The position numbers and the translations under genes were made by a program. DNA of 64,000 bases. Source: Cavenderia fasciculata. Taxonomy: Eukaryota; Evosea; Eumycetozoa; Acytosteliales; Cavenderiaceae. The stretch covers positions 325,358 to 389,357 of the forward strand of contig NW_004457713.1 of NCBI RefSeq assembly GCF_000203815.1, given 5' to 3'. Of the stretch, positions 1 to 11,397 are shown piece after piece. The stretch's first letter is position 1; every line of letters begins with the position of its first letter. The notes beneath the pieces were generated by a model that saw only the letters and a list, made by a program, of their open reading frames with translations, made no database searches and was not told the DNA's origin.

Positions 1-1905
1 GCAATACGTGAAAGTAAACCAATTAAAATATCAGTATTGAGATTACGTTCATGAGCTTCATCAATAATGATACAACTGTATTTAGTCAGCAAAAAGTCAC
101 CTTGAACTTCACGCAGTAAAATACCATCAGTCATGAATTTAATCTTGTTGGTTTCAACATCGATTTGTTTGTCGTAACGGATTTGGTAACCGACCTCTTT
201 ACCAAACTCGACGTTTAATTCTTCGGCAACACGTTTGGCTGTTGATACAGCTGCCACACGTCTAGGTTGTGTCACACCAACCAACCCTGGGAAATATTCA
301 CTCTCTTGATGACCAAACCCACTTTCATAGAGGAATTGTGGTACTTGAGTTGTCTTTCCACTACCAGTCTCACCACATATAATCACTACATCATTATCTT
401 TAACCTTTTCAATTATATTATGTTCTTCCATCATAATTGGTAAATTATCTCTAACTTGATTAACTTCTTCTGTTCTATTAACTTGAACATGGAATACCTA
501 AAACAAAAATAAATAATTAATTATTATACTTTCTTTTTTTTGGTTTGTTTTCTTTTCTTTTTTCTTTTTTTAGACATACAGAATATTTAATATCAACTTT
601 TCTACTTAAATCTTCTTTTATACGTTGTTCAAGTATTTCTAAACCAGATTGTTCAGACAACATAATAACTCTATTTTCCTCTTCAGTTTTACCAAAATCA
701 TCAATTGTCAATGCATATCGATCGACTTGATCATCTTTAACCAATGATTCCTCCATTTTTTCATCTTCGTCTTGATCACCTTCCAATTTATCTTCTAAAT
801 TAATATCTCTAATTTCTTCTTTTGTCTTGACTGTTTCATTAACTGTATAAATTGTACCATTACTATTATTATTATTATTATTATTTTCAACAATATTATT
901 ATTATTTTGTTTTAATTTCTTTACAACCTTTTTATCAGTTGTTGTTGGTGTAGTTGTAGTTGAAGTAGTGATAGTTGTTGGTTTCTCTTCCTCCACTTCT
1001 TTTTGTTCAACTGGTGATGATTTTCTCTTTGTTTCTTTAATATTATTATTATTATTATTCTTCTTTTCTTTTTCCAACTCTTTTTGCTTTTCAATTTCTT
1101 TAATATCACCAGTATTACCTTTAAGTTGAATAGTATTTTCATCTTCACTATCTTCACTATCTGAATTTTCAAATTCTAATTTAATATTTTGATCTCCAGT
1201 TGTTGTTGTTGTTGTTGTCGATTGTTTGATTGATTTCTTTCTACCAACTTCTTCATCATCATTGTATTCATCGAAATCCATATCTTGTTGATCTTTAGAC
1301 CAAAAGAAATACTTTTTCTTGGTAGCTTCTTGTTTCTTGATGATCGCTTCTTTCTTTGGTGCTTTTGGTCCACGACTCTTTTTTGGTAGGTCTCCTTCTG
1401 CTGCACCTTGTAATTCTCTTTCTTCCTTTGCTTCTTTTTGTGCTGCCTTTTTATCGGCTGCAATTGAATTGATAATATCTTTTGGCATTACGAATCCTCC
1501 ACCAGTACCATTGTTTGACTTGTTGAGAAGATGCTTGAAATCATCATCATCTTCGAAATCATCCCAATTGTCAGAGACGGCTTTAGTTATTTTCTTTTTG
1601 TCTAGTGGAGTGTCACGAGCATACTTGTCTTTTGGAACGACATCTTTGACATTTAGTTTGATCTCTAGTTGTTGACGTTCAATCGATTCTTTGTTTGTCT
1701 CTTTTTTACCAATGGCCGACGATGCTTTGAGTAATGCACGGTTATCAGATGACACCGAGTTACCAACAATCTTGTCAAATAGTTGTTTACGTTGTGTTGC
1801 TTTATCCAACTTTCCTCTGATTGTAGTGGCAAGTCTCTCCTCTCTTGTTAATTTCTTTTCACCTTGAGATAGTTTCTTTTGTAAAGGTTTTGCACCTTGT
1901 GACAT
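1..1905 (-). CDS. dhx37: DEAH-box RNA helicase, DHX37/Dhr1-like, 5' part (runs off the window)
   Basis: Two exons are visible: 580-1905 and 1-497, joined by a 82-bp intron (GTATGT donor, TTTTAG acceptor) that keeps the frame. The gene continues beyond base 1. Exon 1 encodes a basic, low-complexity N-terminus of about 440 residues with Lys/Glu-rich stretches and Asn and Thr runs. Exon 2 opens the helicase core: Walker [20 protein letters not shown] (motif Ia), and DEAH in the context [14 protein letters not shown]. The family acts in the nucleolus, where it releases U3 snoRNA from pre-ribosomes during 40S maturation. The assignment to DHX37 rather than another DEAH helicase rests on the long charged N-terminus and on the sequence around Walker A ([12 protein letters not shown]). 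The start ATG is the first in a long open frame. A divergent gene starts 650 bp upstream. Confidence 0.88.
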
Positions 1906-2551
1906 TCTCTATATATCTCGAGCGAGTTGACTCTATCTCTCTACTACTAAAGATAGAGGGAATATATATATATATATTTATATATTTATATAATAAACTT
2001 CTTTTAATTAATTAATCATAATTTGTTTAAAAGTAATGAGACGAGCGAGGAACCATGGGAATCGTTCGTTTTTTTTGAAAATGTTTTTTTTTCATTTATT
2101 TTTTCTCTCTTCCTCTCAAAAAAAGATAATAGTCATAGTGATGGAGATTGATTGATGTTTCAAAGATGTATTGTTATTATTATGTCAGATATAGTATATA
2201 TATTGTGAACTTCTCACTTCTCGAAAAGTAGAAATGAATGATCGTTTGAAGTTTCTTGTACAATGAGAACTATAGTACTTTTCAGTGATCGGGACACACT
2301 GATAATAATACCTCTTTGGGGCACACGATATTTTTTTATGAGCTGTTTTACGATTTGTAGGGGATGAGATTTACGAGCTTTGGTATCCTGGTCGGTTGAA
2401 AGGTCGTCGGTCTCGCAACAACCCTCTTTCAACAACCCCTCTAACACTTTCTCGTTCAACTGCGAAACTCCTCCTTGTCCCTATTTATTTGTATTAGTTA
2501 TTCATAGTTATATTCTCATCACAAACAGATAGTTGTATATATAAACACAGA
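1906..2551. other. Intergenic region between divergent genes
   Basis: AT-rich immediately upstream of the helicase (TATA repeats near 1970-1995). A less AT-rich stretch at about 2210-2470 holds an 81-codon minus-strand open frame with no recognisable feature. A TATATAAA-like box lies about 15 bp before the start at 2552. It probably holds promoters of both flanking genes. Confidence 0.5.
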
Positions 2552-3969
2552 ATGAGATTCTCTAATCTTTTATTATTATGCTTTGCATTGTTATGTTGTT
2601 CAACTGTTTTCGCAGCTGTATGTAGTCTACACACCCGAACCCTTCACCCCCTAACCCCCCCCAACCCCTATGCTATCAGATATTTTAAAACATGATGATC
2701 AGTCACCCCCTCAACCCTCAACCCACCATTGTCACACACAAACACACACACAAACACACAATGGATGTTGTATACTAAATAATAATCTTTTTTATTTATT
2801 CTGTTTTGTTATTGTTGTTTAGGACTCTGTTTATACAGGATCAGTTGATTTAGGTGAAATTGCTAAAGGAAAAGTTTATAAATCAGCAGTTGCATCTGTA
2901 CCATTACCAACTAGCACCTTCCAATTGAATGCTATTCATGTTACTTTGATGAACAAGTCTAGTAATGCTCCATTCTCACACGACTCTATCTTTTTGTCGA
3001 CTGTTGAATTTAGTTTGGCCGGTAAAAAGGTGGCTCAATTCTCTGCTTCTAATATCCTCAACCCAGTCTATTTCAATGCTCCCTATGGTTTGGAAATCAA
3101 GGCTCCATTGGCATTAGATACTGCCGTCATGACATCCAACGCTGCTCCACATGATATTGTCTTGACCTATTCCATCAAATATTCTACTTCTACTGCCTAC
3201 ACACCATTGACTCGTCTTGCTACTAGTTGTCAACCAAATTATGCTCCATTTAATGTGCCAGCTGGAAAAGGTGGTTTCACCGCTACTCATGGTGTTGAAT
3301 GGCCACAAAGTATGTAATTCAAATCAAATCAAATCAATCCCTAACCAAACGTATCATCTAATAATATTCATTTCCTATTTAGATGTAAACGCAATGGCAT
3401 TCCAAGCATACGCATCACAAGGTATTATTTCATTGAGTTTTGTTGAAGCTACCAAAGGAACAGTTTTATGTAAATCAACTCCAGTTGTCGACGCCAAGAA
3501 GATTCTTCAGTACATGACACCATGCAATACCGTCGTTGCACTCGCCAAGGGAACTACTTACAATACTATTGCAGTCTATGACAACTCGGTTGCTCGTAAG
3601 AGTGTTATGGGTAACTTTGGTTTATATGTTGGATCTCCACATACCACCACTTCTACCACCTCTGCTGGTACCTCTACCCATGCCGCTACCTCTTCCACTA
3701 CCCATGCTGCTGCCACTTCTACCCATGCCGCTGCCAGTTCGACTCATAGTGCTGGTTCAAGTGCTGGCGGTTCTAGTGCTGGTGGTTCAAGTGACGACGG
3801 TGGCAAGACCTCTGCCACATCCTCTGAATTCACTTCTGGTCCATCCCACGACACTGACTCTACCTCTGGTCAAACTTCTGCCTCTCCAACCGGTTACTCT
3901 ATCAGTACCGGTGCTGCTGCCTATGATTTCCTTTGGGATTCCGATAGAAAGAATGTTCAATTCTATTAA
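2552..3969 (+). CDS. Secreted Ser/Thr/Ala-rich protein, function unknown
   Basis: Three exons: 2552-2617, 2823-3309 and 3383-3969 (379 codons with stop). Exon 1 is almost exactly a signal peptide (MRFSNLLLLCFALLCCSTVFA). The middle 270 residues look like a beta-rich extracellular domain: alternating hydrophobic strands and four cysteines (CQP, LCKS, PCN). It ends in YDNSVARKSVMGNFGLYV, faintly like the end of copper-monooxygenase/SURNod19-like beta domains; that is only a resemblance. The last 110 residues are Thr/Ser/Ala/His-rich with repeated THAA and AGGSS units, typical of a glycosylated stalk. The tail ends in polar residues, so there is no GPI signal. Intron 1 is 205 bp and unusually C-rich. 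Confidence 0.75.
2634..2668. other. C-rich tract able to form G-quadruplex on the minus strand
   Basis: Five runs of three or more C (2634-2636, 2640-2642, 2647-2651, 2655-2662, 2665-2668) separated by 2-4 bases, within intron 1 of the secreted protein gene. More CCC runs follow at about 2705-2730, and then CA-rich repeats to 2760. This is very unusual for such an AT-rich genome. It fits the standard G-quadruplex pattern on the template strand and an i-motif on the other. Confidence 0.6.
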
Positions 3970-4095
3970 ACCAATTTAAATTAAACGATTAATTTAAATT
4001 AAATAAATTATTAATTATTAAAATGAATGATTTGATTTTGATTGGTGTAATTATTATTAATTATTAGTTATTAATTATTTATTATTAACTATTTA

Positions 4096-6139
4096 TTAAT
4101 TATTTAGATTGAGTGAATGAGATAGTGATTGATTAATTGTAGATAATATTTTGTTGTTTATAAAATTTAAATTTGATAAGGTGGTTGGTGGAGGTTGATT
4201 TGATAGGGATTGTTTTGAAAATGAAGATGCTGGAGTACTTAGTATTCTTCTTGCTATGATTGGGAGTGGGTCCCAAGGATATGTATCGGCACGTAGTTTC
4301 CAATAATTTAAAATGTCAACTTGTGATGATACTCGATGTGAAGCATATTCTGATTCTATCCTTTTTAAAATATAATTGGTATCTATCCCTCCTCCTTCTC
4401 CTTCTCCTACTTTTGTATATCCCAAAACTTGATTTAAACTATCATATATACTATATTCAGGTTTTTTAGTTGTAGTTGTAGTATTTGTAGTAGTTGTCGT
4501 AGTTGTATTATTAATATTATTATTAATATTAATATTATTATTATTATTATTATTTGTTGAATTTTTATAATAATCAAATAAAGTTGATGCCAATTATTGA
4601 TTTAATTGATCTTTTGGGAAAAGACTAATAGTTTGTGGATCAAACAACATTGATATATTATAAAGAGGGTTTATAAGCAATTGTTCAATTCTCTTTTTCA
4701 AACTTTCAACCAATTTTGTTTTCAATTTCTTTCCTAAATCTGTCCCTGGCACAACCGATTCAATATGAAAAGTAATGGCCTTAAATATTGGAATAATCTT
4801 TGAAATGGTTATATTTTCTTTATCATTTAACATTATAGAAACTTCTGCTAAAGGTTTCATCAATGAAATATAATCACTAATAATCTAAAATTAAAAAAAA
4901 AAAATTAGAATCTATTTAAGTTTGGATTATGACATTCATATAACATACCTTGATTTGAATATCTGATGAAACAACAGAAGAATCTTTTAATGATTGAATA
5001 GATCCAAGTGAATAAAGAGTATATAATCTTTCGACCATTTTAAATAAACTTGTCCAACGAGTTGAAGAATAATATTTCAATCCAAATCCTATCCTTGTTC
5101 CAAATATCTTTTCTTCCATTAACTGTTTTGCTTCTCTAGGATCCATAGTAGTAGTATTTTTAGTAGTATCCATATCAGCATCTATAGTATCCATATTAGT
5201 ATCTATAGTATTTGTTGTAGTTGTAGTTGTGGTGTCATTTGATGGTGGTCGTGGTATAGGTTGTTCACCTGTCCTGAATATAATTGTTTTGAGTTTCTTT
5301 GTCAATGTTCTATCAGATTTAATCTTTACAACCAAACTTTTAATCTTGCCAAGAATATGTTCAATAGTATCTAAATTCTCCTCTTCTCTTGTTGTTTTTG
5401 TTTTTGTTGTTTTTTTGTTTTTTTTGTTTTTGTTGTTTTTGTTGTTGTTGGTTTACCAATTAAATTGTATGTTATTTCCTCCACTTTAACCATATTTATA
5501 CAATCAAATACAGATGATTGAATGGTATGTACTGCGCAACTGATAGGATTTAACCCTGCAATTTGAATACCTTTAACGAGACTGATTTTATTTTCAATAA
5601 CTACAGCATCAACTCTATCATTTACAATATTGTATTCTTTTAGACATTCAGTGATAACACTTGCCAATTGAATAGGGGAATCTATTAAAGTTTCAGCAAG
5701 ATAAGTCCCAAGAAGTACCGATTCAATAGTAAATTCATATTTGGTAATAAAATGAGATGTTATACCAAGATATTTGATTGATTGGTTGTTGGCCCATGTG
5801 TCCATTGTCAAAGACAGAGAATCACATCTTGCAATGAGACCATCTATTTTGAGTCTAACATCTTTTGCCAATCTTGGTATATGATTCTTTGTAATATCAT
5901 CGTATGATGGTGGAGTGTACTTGAGAGCGCTACAAAATTTTAAAAAGGCTTCTGCCTTTAATGTCTACTGGAAGCTCTCCATCAATGATTAATTGTGATA
6001 TGATATCATCTGCCTTCCCTTTTCTTTTATCTATTTGCCTTTGTACTTCTGCTTTCTCATGAAGAGCCAACTCTAGAGCTTCCTCTAAAGCTTCCTCTTC
6101 CTCTTTCTTTTTTGTTACTTTTGATTGTTTTTTGGCCAA
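4096..6139 (-). mobile_element. Decayed hAT-family transposase
   Basis: Pieces of one hAT transposase can be read in order on the minus strand. There is a charged N-terminus (from 6139). Next comes FLKFCSALKYTPPSY (around 5945), the usual segment before the catalytic domain. Then LTMDTWANNQSIKYLGITSHF (about 5820-5740), a cysteine/histidine CAVH after a former DN motif (here EN), YYSSTRWTSLFKMVERL (about 5070) and a C-terminal dimerisation segment LNYWK...ARRILSTPASS (about 4300-4210). An intron at 4885-4948 with good splice signals is retained. The frame is broken near 5950 and again in the Lys/Gln/Thr-rich stretch around 5390-5450, and TAA interrupts it at 4594-4596. An Asn/Thr run follows that stop. 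I did not find terminal inverted repeats. It is therefore a relic and not an active element. A retired domesticated gene is the alternative. Confidence 0.8.
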
Positions 6140-6269
6140 AATCTATTGCTATTACTATTAGTAATAGTAGTAGTATCTAAAGAGTTAACAAAAGAAATAA
6201 TATAATGATGATGATGATGAGTGGTGAACAACAGAGTGCGCCAAATTTGAAAAATTAATATTTATTTAT

Positions 6270-6830
6270 TTATTGAAGAAAAGTAGAGGTTGGGATGACT
6301 TTAGCAAAAGCAAAAGCTAAAGCTGAAAGATAGGCATTATGAACTTGTTGAGCTGGGATGATTGATTTGTCCAATGGTGATTCAAGGTCACGTGAAGCAC
6401 AAGCATCACCCAAGACTGTAATATCTTTGAAACCAAGATCGGCAGATGCACGTGTAGCAGAATCGATACACATGTGTGTCATCGAACCTACAATGACCAA
6501 CTTCTCAACTTTCTTTTCCTTTAAATGAGCTTCGAGATCGGTACCGAGGTAAGAGTTGATTTGACGTTTGACAATGAGTTTCTCACCATCGATTGGGGCA
6601 ACGTCGGCATGGATCTTTACACCTTCAGTACCTTCAACAAAGAATGGGAATCCTGCTGGAGCAACATGTTGTACGTGAACTACATGGTGGAGACCATCAG
6701 ATTTCTTTTCTCTAAAACTAGCCAATACCTTTTTAACATTTTCTAATGCTCCTTCTTGATTGTAAAGTGTCCAATTACCACCTTTAAAGTAATCATTTTG
6801 AACATCGATAATAATTAATGCTGTTGACAT
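6270..6830 (-). CDS. Isochorismatase-family cysteine hydrolase
   Basis: A single uninterrupted frame of 186 residues, the usual length of the family. The three catalytic residues are in place: Asp9 in IIIDVQNDYF, Lys88 in LIVKRQINSYLGTDLE, and Cys121 in the GSMTHMCIDSATRAS loop, where the GxMTxxC turn normally carries the cis-peptide. Family members hydrolyse amides or enol ethers (nicotinamidase, isochorismatase, ureidoacrylate and related amidases). The variable substrate loop does not allow a choice, and there are no metal-binding Asp/His residues typical of nicotinamidases that I can point to. No signal peptide is seen, so it is probably cytosolic. The gene lies just downstream of the hAT relic on the same strand and ends at VIPTSTFLQ. 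It is well conserved and not disturbed. Confidence 0.92.
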   Translation of the reverse strand: MSTALIIIDVQNDYFKGGNWTLYNQEGALENVKKVLASFREKKSDGLHHVVHVQHVAPAGFPFFVEGTEGVKIHADVAPIDGEKLIVKRQINSYLGTDLEAHLKEKKVEKLVIVGSMTHMCIDSATRASADLGFKDITVLGDACASRDLESPLDKSIIPAQQVHNAYLSALAFAFAKVIPTSTFLQ

Positions 6831-7877
6831 GATTTGTTATGTTAATTTGATTTGTGATTGTAATACAAATAAATAATAGTAATTAAAAGAGAGTTATAGT
6901 AATGAAAATAAATTAAATGTTAACTTGTGCTGGTGTGAGATATTTGATTTGTGGTGATGGATGGGTAGAGGGACAAGGACCTATGGTTTAAATAGTTGAC
7001 GGATTTTTTTTAATGAGTGTCTATTCGAAGTGACTTCGAATGATTCGAATAAAGACGAGGGACGGTTGCTAGATTAGATTTGGGGTACCAGTATTGATCT
7101 ATCTTTGTCTTTGAGATACTCCCTAGTTTGCCTATCTATCTACCTATCGTCATCATCTATAGTCAATTAAGTGATTTAAATATCTCATTCTAAAGAAAAA
7201 AAAATCTTCGTTGACCAAAAGGATAGAGCCAGACGACGGATCATTTATTTTATTTTTTTCCCTTTCAGTTATCTGTGTCTCTCTGTCTGACTCTATTCTT
7301 GTTCTAGTATTTTATCACATTTATTCTAATCATTCTACTACTTTGTATTTCGTTCAAACTCTGGTGATTATTATTATTATTATTATTATTTAATTTAATT
7401 TTATTTTATGAGAGGCTTTTGTTTTACCGATCGATCACAAAACAAGCCCCCGTTGTTGTGCTGAGACGGGGGCAAAAAAAATAAAAAGAAAATAAAAAAA
7501 AGCTTCAGAGCTGACGTCTGCTGTCAAAAGCCAGCTCAGTCATGCCACTGTAGCAACAACCTAAAGCCAAAGCCTAAAAAAACCACTTTGTGCACAGCTG
7601 GTTGATCTACGTCAGCTCTGTCACAGCCCAAAACCAATGATCTCTCAAGACTACTATGAAGGGAGACTGTTAACACAGTACTAGTAATAATGGTGAAAGA
7701 TGTGTGTGCGTGGTCAGAGAGAGATAAAGGGGCCAAGCAAGCAGCAAGGGGGAAACCAACTAAATATGTGTTAGGGATGATCATTCATTCATTCATTATT
7801 CACATACATACACAATTATAACTATATAGTTATAAACCAACTTATTTATTTGTACATATAATATATATTTTTAAAAA
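6831..7877. other. Long divergent intergenic region with a GC-richer island
   Basis: Separates the divergent genes at 6270 and 7878. The flanks are AT-rich with TTA runs (7370-7390). The stretch 7440-7760 is much richer in G+C than surrounding non-coding DNA. It contains a perfect hairpin (7446-7473) and an 11-bp inverted repeat (AGAGCTGACGT at 7507-7517 against ACGTCAGCTCT at 7609-7619). An 82-codon minus-strand open frame across it has no recognisable features. The island could be a promoter/enhancer or a non-coding RNA. Confidence 0.5.
7446..7473. repeat. Perfect 8-bp GC hairpin
   Basis: GCCCCCGT (7446-7453) pairs exactly with ACGGGGGC (7466-7473) around a 12-base loop. It is followed at once by A-runs on the + strand. 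In an AT-rich intergenic region a stem this GC-rich is unlikely by chance. Read on the minus strand it is preceded by U-rich sequence and not followed by it, so a Pol III terminator is not supported. Confidence 0.6.
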
Positions 7878-9382
7878 ATGGTCATCAACAACAACCGTCA
7901 ACACTCTTATTTCACTACTCTTTTTATTGTATATATTTTATTTTTTATTTGTTTTATTAATAACAATGTCGTCGACGCTAGAATTAGTAGTAGAAGTAGT
8001 AGTAGTAGTAGTGACAGCAGTAGTAGTAGTAGTTTATTAAATAGTTTAGAAAGAACAGACTCTTCTTCATCTTCATCATTTGAATCACAAGATGATATGT
8101 GTAGATTTAAAGATACAAGAACAGGAAAATTATTTGATTTAACTGTACCTGGTAAAGAAACCTATTCAAGACATGTAATAGAAGATTCATATTGGAAGTA
8201 TATGTATCATTTTAGTGTTTGTGGTCTTGTAGATAGACATTGTCCTGTCGATCAAATACCATCACAGTCACAATCATGTCAAGTATTTGATGATGTTCAT
8301 TCCTATACACCTCAGCCAACTGGATTGTTATCAACTAGATTGGCCAAAGTCATTAATGACAAGACTATCCAATTTCAATACAATGTTGAAGGTGATAAGG
8401 GGTGTCCAAAAGGTCGTACCTCTACCTATACATTAGAGTGTGATGAAACCAAAGATACCCCTCAATTTGAAGATATCCAATGTTCGGCTCAAACTTGTCA
8501 TTATCAATGCTATATTCGTTCATCTTATGCTTGTCCTATTAAACCATCAACAAATGTTCTTAGTATGTATAGCTATATAAATATAATATAGCTATTAATA
8601 ATTACATCTTATCTAATCATCTATTTATTTCTTCTATTTATGTCTTCTTTTTTTAGAAAAAAAAAAAGAATTAGTTTACTCTCAATTGGAACCGTGGGCA
8701 GCTGGTAGTAAGACAATTGAATTGGTTGGAGAGTTCTCAGAGATGGATGATACCGAGATTTCAGTGGCTGGTATGGTTTGTCATATCACCGAGTTTACAA
8801 AGACTCGTATCTATTGTACCATTCCTAGCTATCCAAATATCGATTCTGGAAGATACTATGATTTAGAGTTTCATAATGGACAATATAGTAGTATTGTTGA
8901 AGTTTATTTCCCAGCTTACGATACTCCAAAACAAAATAGATTACTTTGTGAAAAAGATATTACTCTTTGTTCTGGTATGTAAAAAAACAAAACAAAAATA
9001 ATAATAATAATAATAACAATATTTACATTATATTAATTTAATTATTTTCTTTATTCTTTTTATTTTAGTACCAACAATTTTAAAATCATCAATTTCAATT
9101 GTACCATCACAAGTAATAAGTCTTTATGGTAATTTTGGAACTCAAAATGAAATATCATTGGACAATATAGAGATTGCTCTAAGTAATGAAGACCATTATT
9201 TTGGTTGTAGAATAACCTCTTTTAGCCAACACGAGATTAAATGTCGAATTAAAACCAGTGACTATCCATATAGTGGTGGTAACTTTGATTTATCTCTTGG
9301 CTATGGATCACCAGACCATAATGGTGCAGGTACTACCAGTCAAATTTATTTGGAACCATTTCAATTATTAGCAAATCGCTAA
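7878..9382 (+). CDS. Secreted protein with MRH-like domain and IPT/TIG-like repeats
   Basis: Three exons: 7878-8562, 8657-8974 and 9069-9382. Joins are in frame and give about 438 residues. A hydrophobic leader (residues about 13-33, ending VVDA) is followed by a Ser-run linker. Residues about 70-220 resemble a mannose-6-phosphate-receptor homology domain: CRFKDTRTGKLFDLT, a YMYHFSVCG strand, GCPKGRTSTYTLEC, and the closing CHYQCYIRSSYACP. Two beta-sandwich repeats follow (KTIELVGEF...CHITEFTKTRIYC and SQVISLYGNF...CRITSFSQHEIKCRI). These match IPT/TIG domains found in dictyostelid adhesion proteins. There is no transmembrane or GPI end, so it is probably secreted or lysosomal. The same architecture recurs in the minus-strand gene at 13598-16163. 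Sugar binding is an inference from the MRH resemblance. Confidence 0.75.
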
Positions 9383-9948
9383 GCAAAGCAAAACAAAACA
9401 AAACAATATAACAATTCTTTTACGATGTGGAATCAAATGATTCTCACCAACTACTTTAATAAACCGATCTTGTACATGAAACAAAAAAATACTGTAATTT
9501 TAGGGAATTGTTCCATCAACCATGGATCTTTGATTTAAAGTAATTGTTTTTAAAAAAAAGTAAAAAAATTGAGTAAAAATATATGACGAGTATTATTTAA
9601 ATACCACCTCTTCATTCACTGTTACAACCAAACAATTGAATCATTATTTAACTACAATCACCACTGCAAACTAGATTTACATAAATATAATATTTATTAT
9701 ATAATTTTACTTTTTAAAAGAGACTTTAGAGTACTACCATTCTTTTACTTTTATACTACCAAATTCACAAATCCTCCTAGCTTCCTTCCATCTTTTTCTT
9801 TTCTATTTAAAAAAAGATAAACCTCCTCCTCCTCCTCTCCTCGCCACAGTCATCCATAAAATAAATCTGTTTATGACAGAGATTTCCTCTACATTGAACA
9901 TCATCAAGGTCATCAACAACATATCAAAGACGACAAATCGAAATATTT
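9383..9948. other. Intergenic, AT-rich
   Basis: Contains the 3' flank of the MRH/IPT gene and the promoter side of the next gene. A CTCC-repeat (about 9828-9842) lies 110 bp before the next start. No gene or RNA is seen. Confidence 0.4.
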
Positions 9949-10875
9949 ATGATGATGACGTCCTCTAAAAATTACCAAACCGGTGTTGTATCAACCAATG
10001 ACAATGACACTCAAAATACAAAAATAATCATTCATCAACTAATAACTACACTACAAACTGAAGCAAAAATCAACAATCGAGAAAAAGAAATTTTTCTTAA
10101 ACTATTGGTTTCTGCATTCGACTTTTATATTTTTTCAATGCAAACACACCACACCACCATCCTCCCCCTTATTCCATTTTCGTGGTTTGATCGTTTAGAT
10201 GAAATAAAAGATCGATTTGAACATCCACCAAATCTTCAACATGAATTCACCAAATTCCTCGACCATCTTTTACATTGGACTCAACGTTTAAATGTTACAC
10301 ATCATGATCATTTCCTAGGTTTGCCTATTGTTCAACAACTACAACAAGAAAATGAAGATGAAGAGCCTCAACATGATGAAGATGAAGAAGATACCAACCA
10401 TTCACCCACTCCAGCACAAGTCATCGATATGTTTGGTGTTCCAGATATTTTATTAAACAGTGCCTATAGTCCTGAAGATATAGACAACTCTTTAACAGAT
10501 ATCATTCAAAATAGAATGACACAATTTGTAGTACAGCACGATAAGGCCACCAATATCTCTCCATCAATTAATTCTTTGACATTAGTTCATGGCTTATTAG
10601 AAATGGTAGCTGTAGTTGAAAGTAAAAATAATAATAATAATGAAAATCATTCCGAAAATAATAATCATAACGAAAATAATAACGAAAATGATAATAATAA
10701 TAATAATAATCATAACGAAATTAATAATAATAATAATAATAATAATAAGGATAATGAAAAAATCGAAATCATAGAACATAATCAACAAAAAATTTCACAA
10801 GTAATCAAAATCCTTGAATTCAATGATAGTGCTAATTTAAGAGGGGTTTTTAAAATTCTAAACAAATATTTTTAA
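9949..10875 (+). CDS. Asn/His-rich protein of unknown function
   Basis: An intronless frame of 308 codons. I do not recognise it. Residues 20-125 are mostly helical (IIHQLITTLQTEAK, EIFLKLLVSAFDFYIF, EFTKFLDHLLHWTQRL). An acidic Glu/Asp stretch (about 135-150) follows, then a second helical part (150-225). A long Asn run broken by His and Glu covers about 225-270, and a short conserved-looking C-terminus ends KILEFNDSANLRGVFKILNKYF. It has no signal peptide, membrane segment or zinc site. The start may be any of three consecutive Met codons. The coding potential is supported by length and balanced composition outside the Asn run. Confidence 0.6.
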   Translation: MMMTSSKNYQTGVVSTNDNDTQNTKIIIHQLITTLQTEAKINNREKEIFLKLLVSAFDFYIFSMQTHHTTILPLIPFSWFDRLDEIKDRFEHPPNLQHEFTKFLDHLLHWTQRLNVTHHDHFLGLPIVQQLQQENEDEEPQHDEDEEDTNHSPTPAQVIDMFGVPDILLNSAYSPEDIDNSLTDIIQNRMTQFVVQHDKATNISPSINSLTLVHGLLEMVAVVESKNNNNNENHSENNNHNENNNENDNNNNNNHNEINNNNNNNNKDNEKIEIIEHNQQKISQVIKILEFNDSANLRGVFKILNKYF

Positions 10876-11397
10876 CCCAAATAAATAAAAACAGATGTTG
10901 GTGGTTTTCTAAACCAACTTTTGCGTCTCCAATACTTATGATACTATTCTTTATTTATTACTAATTATTATAAATTGAAGATGAGGATAAAGACAAAGAT
11001 GAAGACGAGGAAGAATAAAAGTCAAAATGATCGGATCATTTGAAAGTAAAGATCCAAGATGAAAAGAGAACAATATCAATGATACAAAATATTAATATTT
11101 TGTTGTTTTTAAGAAGATCCACGTTAAATGACCTCCATCAATCTTTACTTTAAAAAACAAATACATTTAAAAAGAGAACCCTTACCCGTAACCCCTATCC
11201 CCCTTACCTTTTACCACTACCTATTCCAACATGTTGGCTGATAAAAAAACCATTGACTTAGCATTTTCCAACCAGATCATACCCTATTTTGTATTTATTA
11301 TTTTTTGAACCTCTCTACTTGGTATTATTATCATTTTTAATCATTTATTTTTTGTAATATTTAATAAATATATATATATATATAAATAAAAGAAAGA
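10876..11397. other. Intergenic with a fragment of the adjacent family and a C-rich tract
   Basis: About 10975-11060 resembles the acidic segment of the duplicate at 11398-12040 (GACGAGGA followed by a short gap and then AAAAGTCAA(A/G)ATGAT), so it is probably a third, tiny remnant. At 11179-11203 four runs of three or more C with 3-4 base loops form a second predicted minus-strand G-quadruplex. The rest is AT-rich. Confidence 0.4.

Noticed and set aside
2214-2459. 81-codon minus-strand open frame in the intergenic region
   Set aside because: No recognisable domain, no good promoter context, and it lies between two divergent genes. Its composition is explained by the locally lower AT content.
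7536-7784. 82-codon minus-strand open frame over the GC-richer island
   Set aside because: No homology cues and no splice or start context. It overlaps inverted repeats more consistent with structure than coding.
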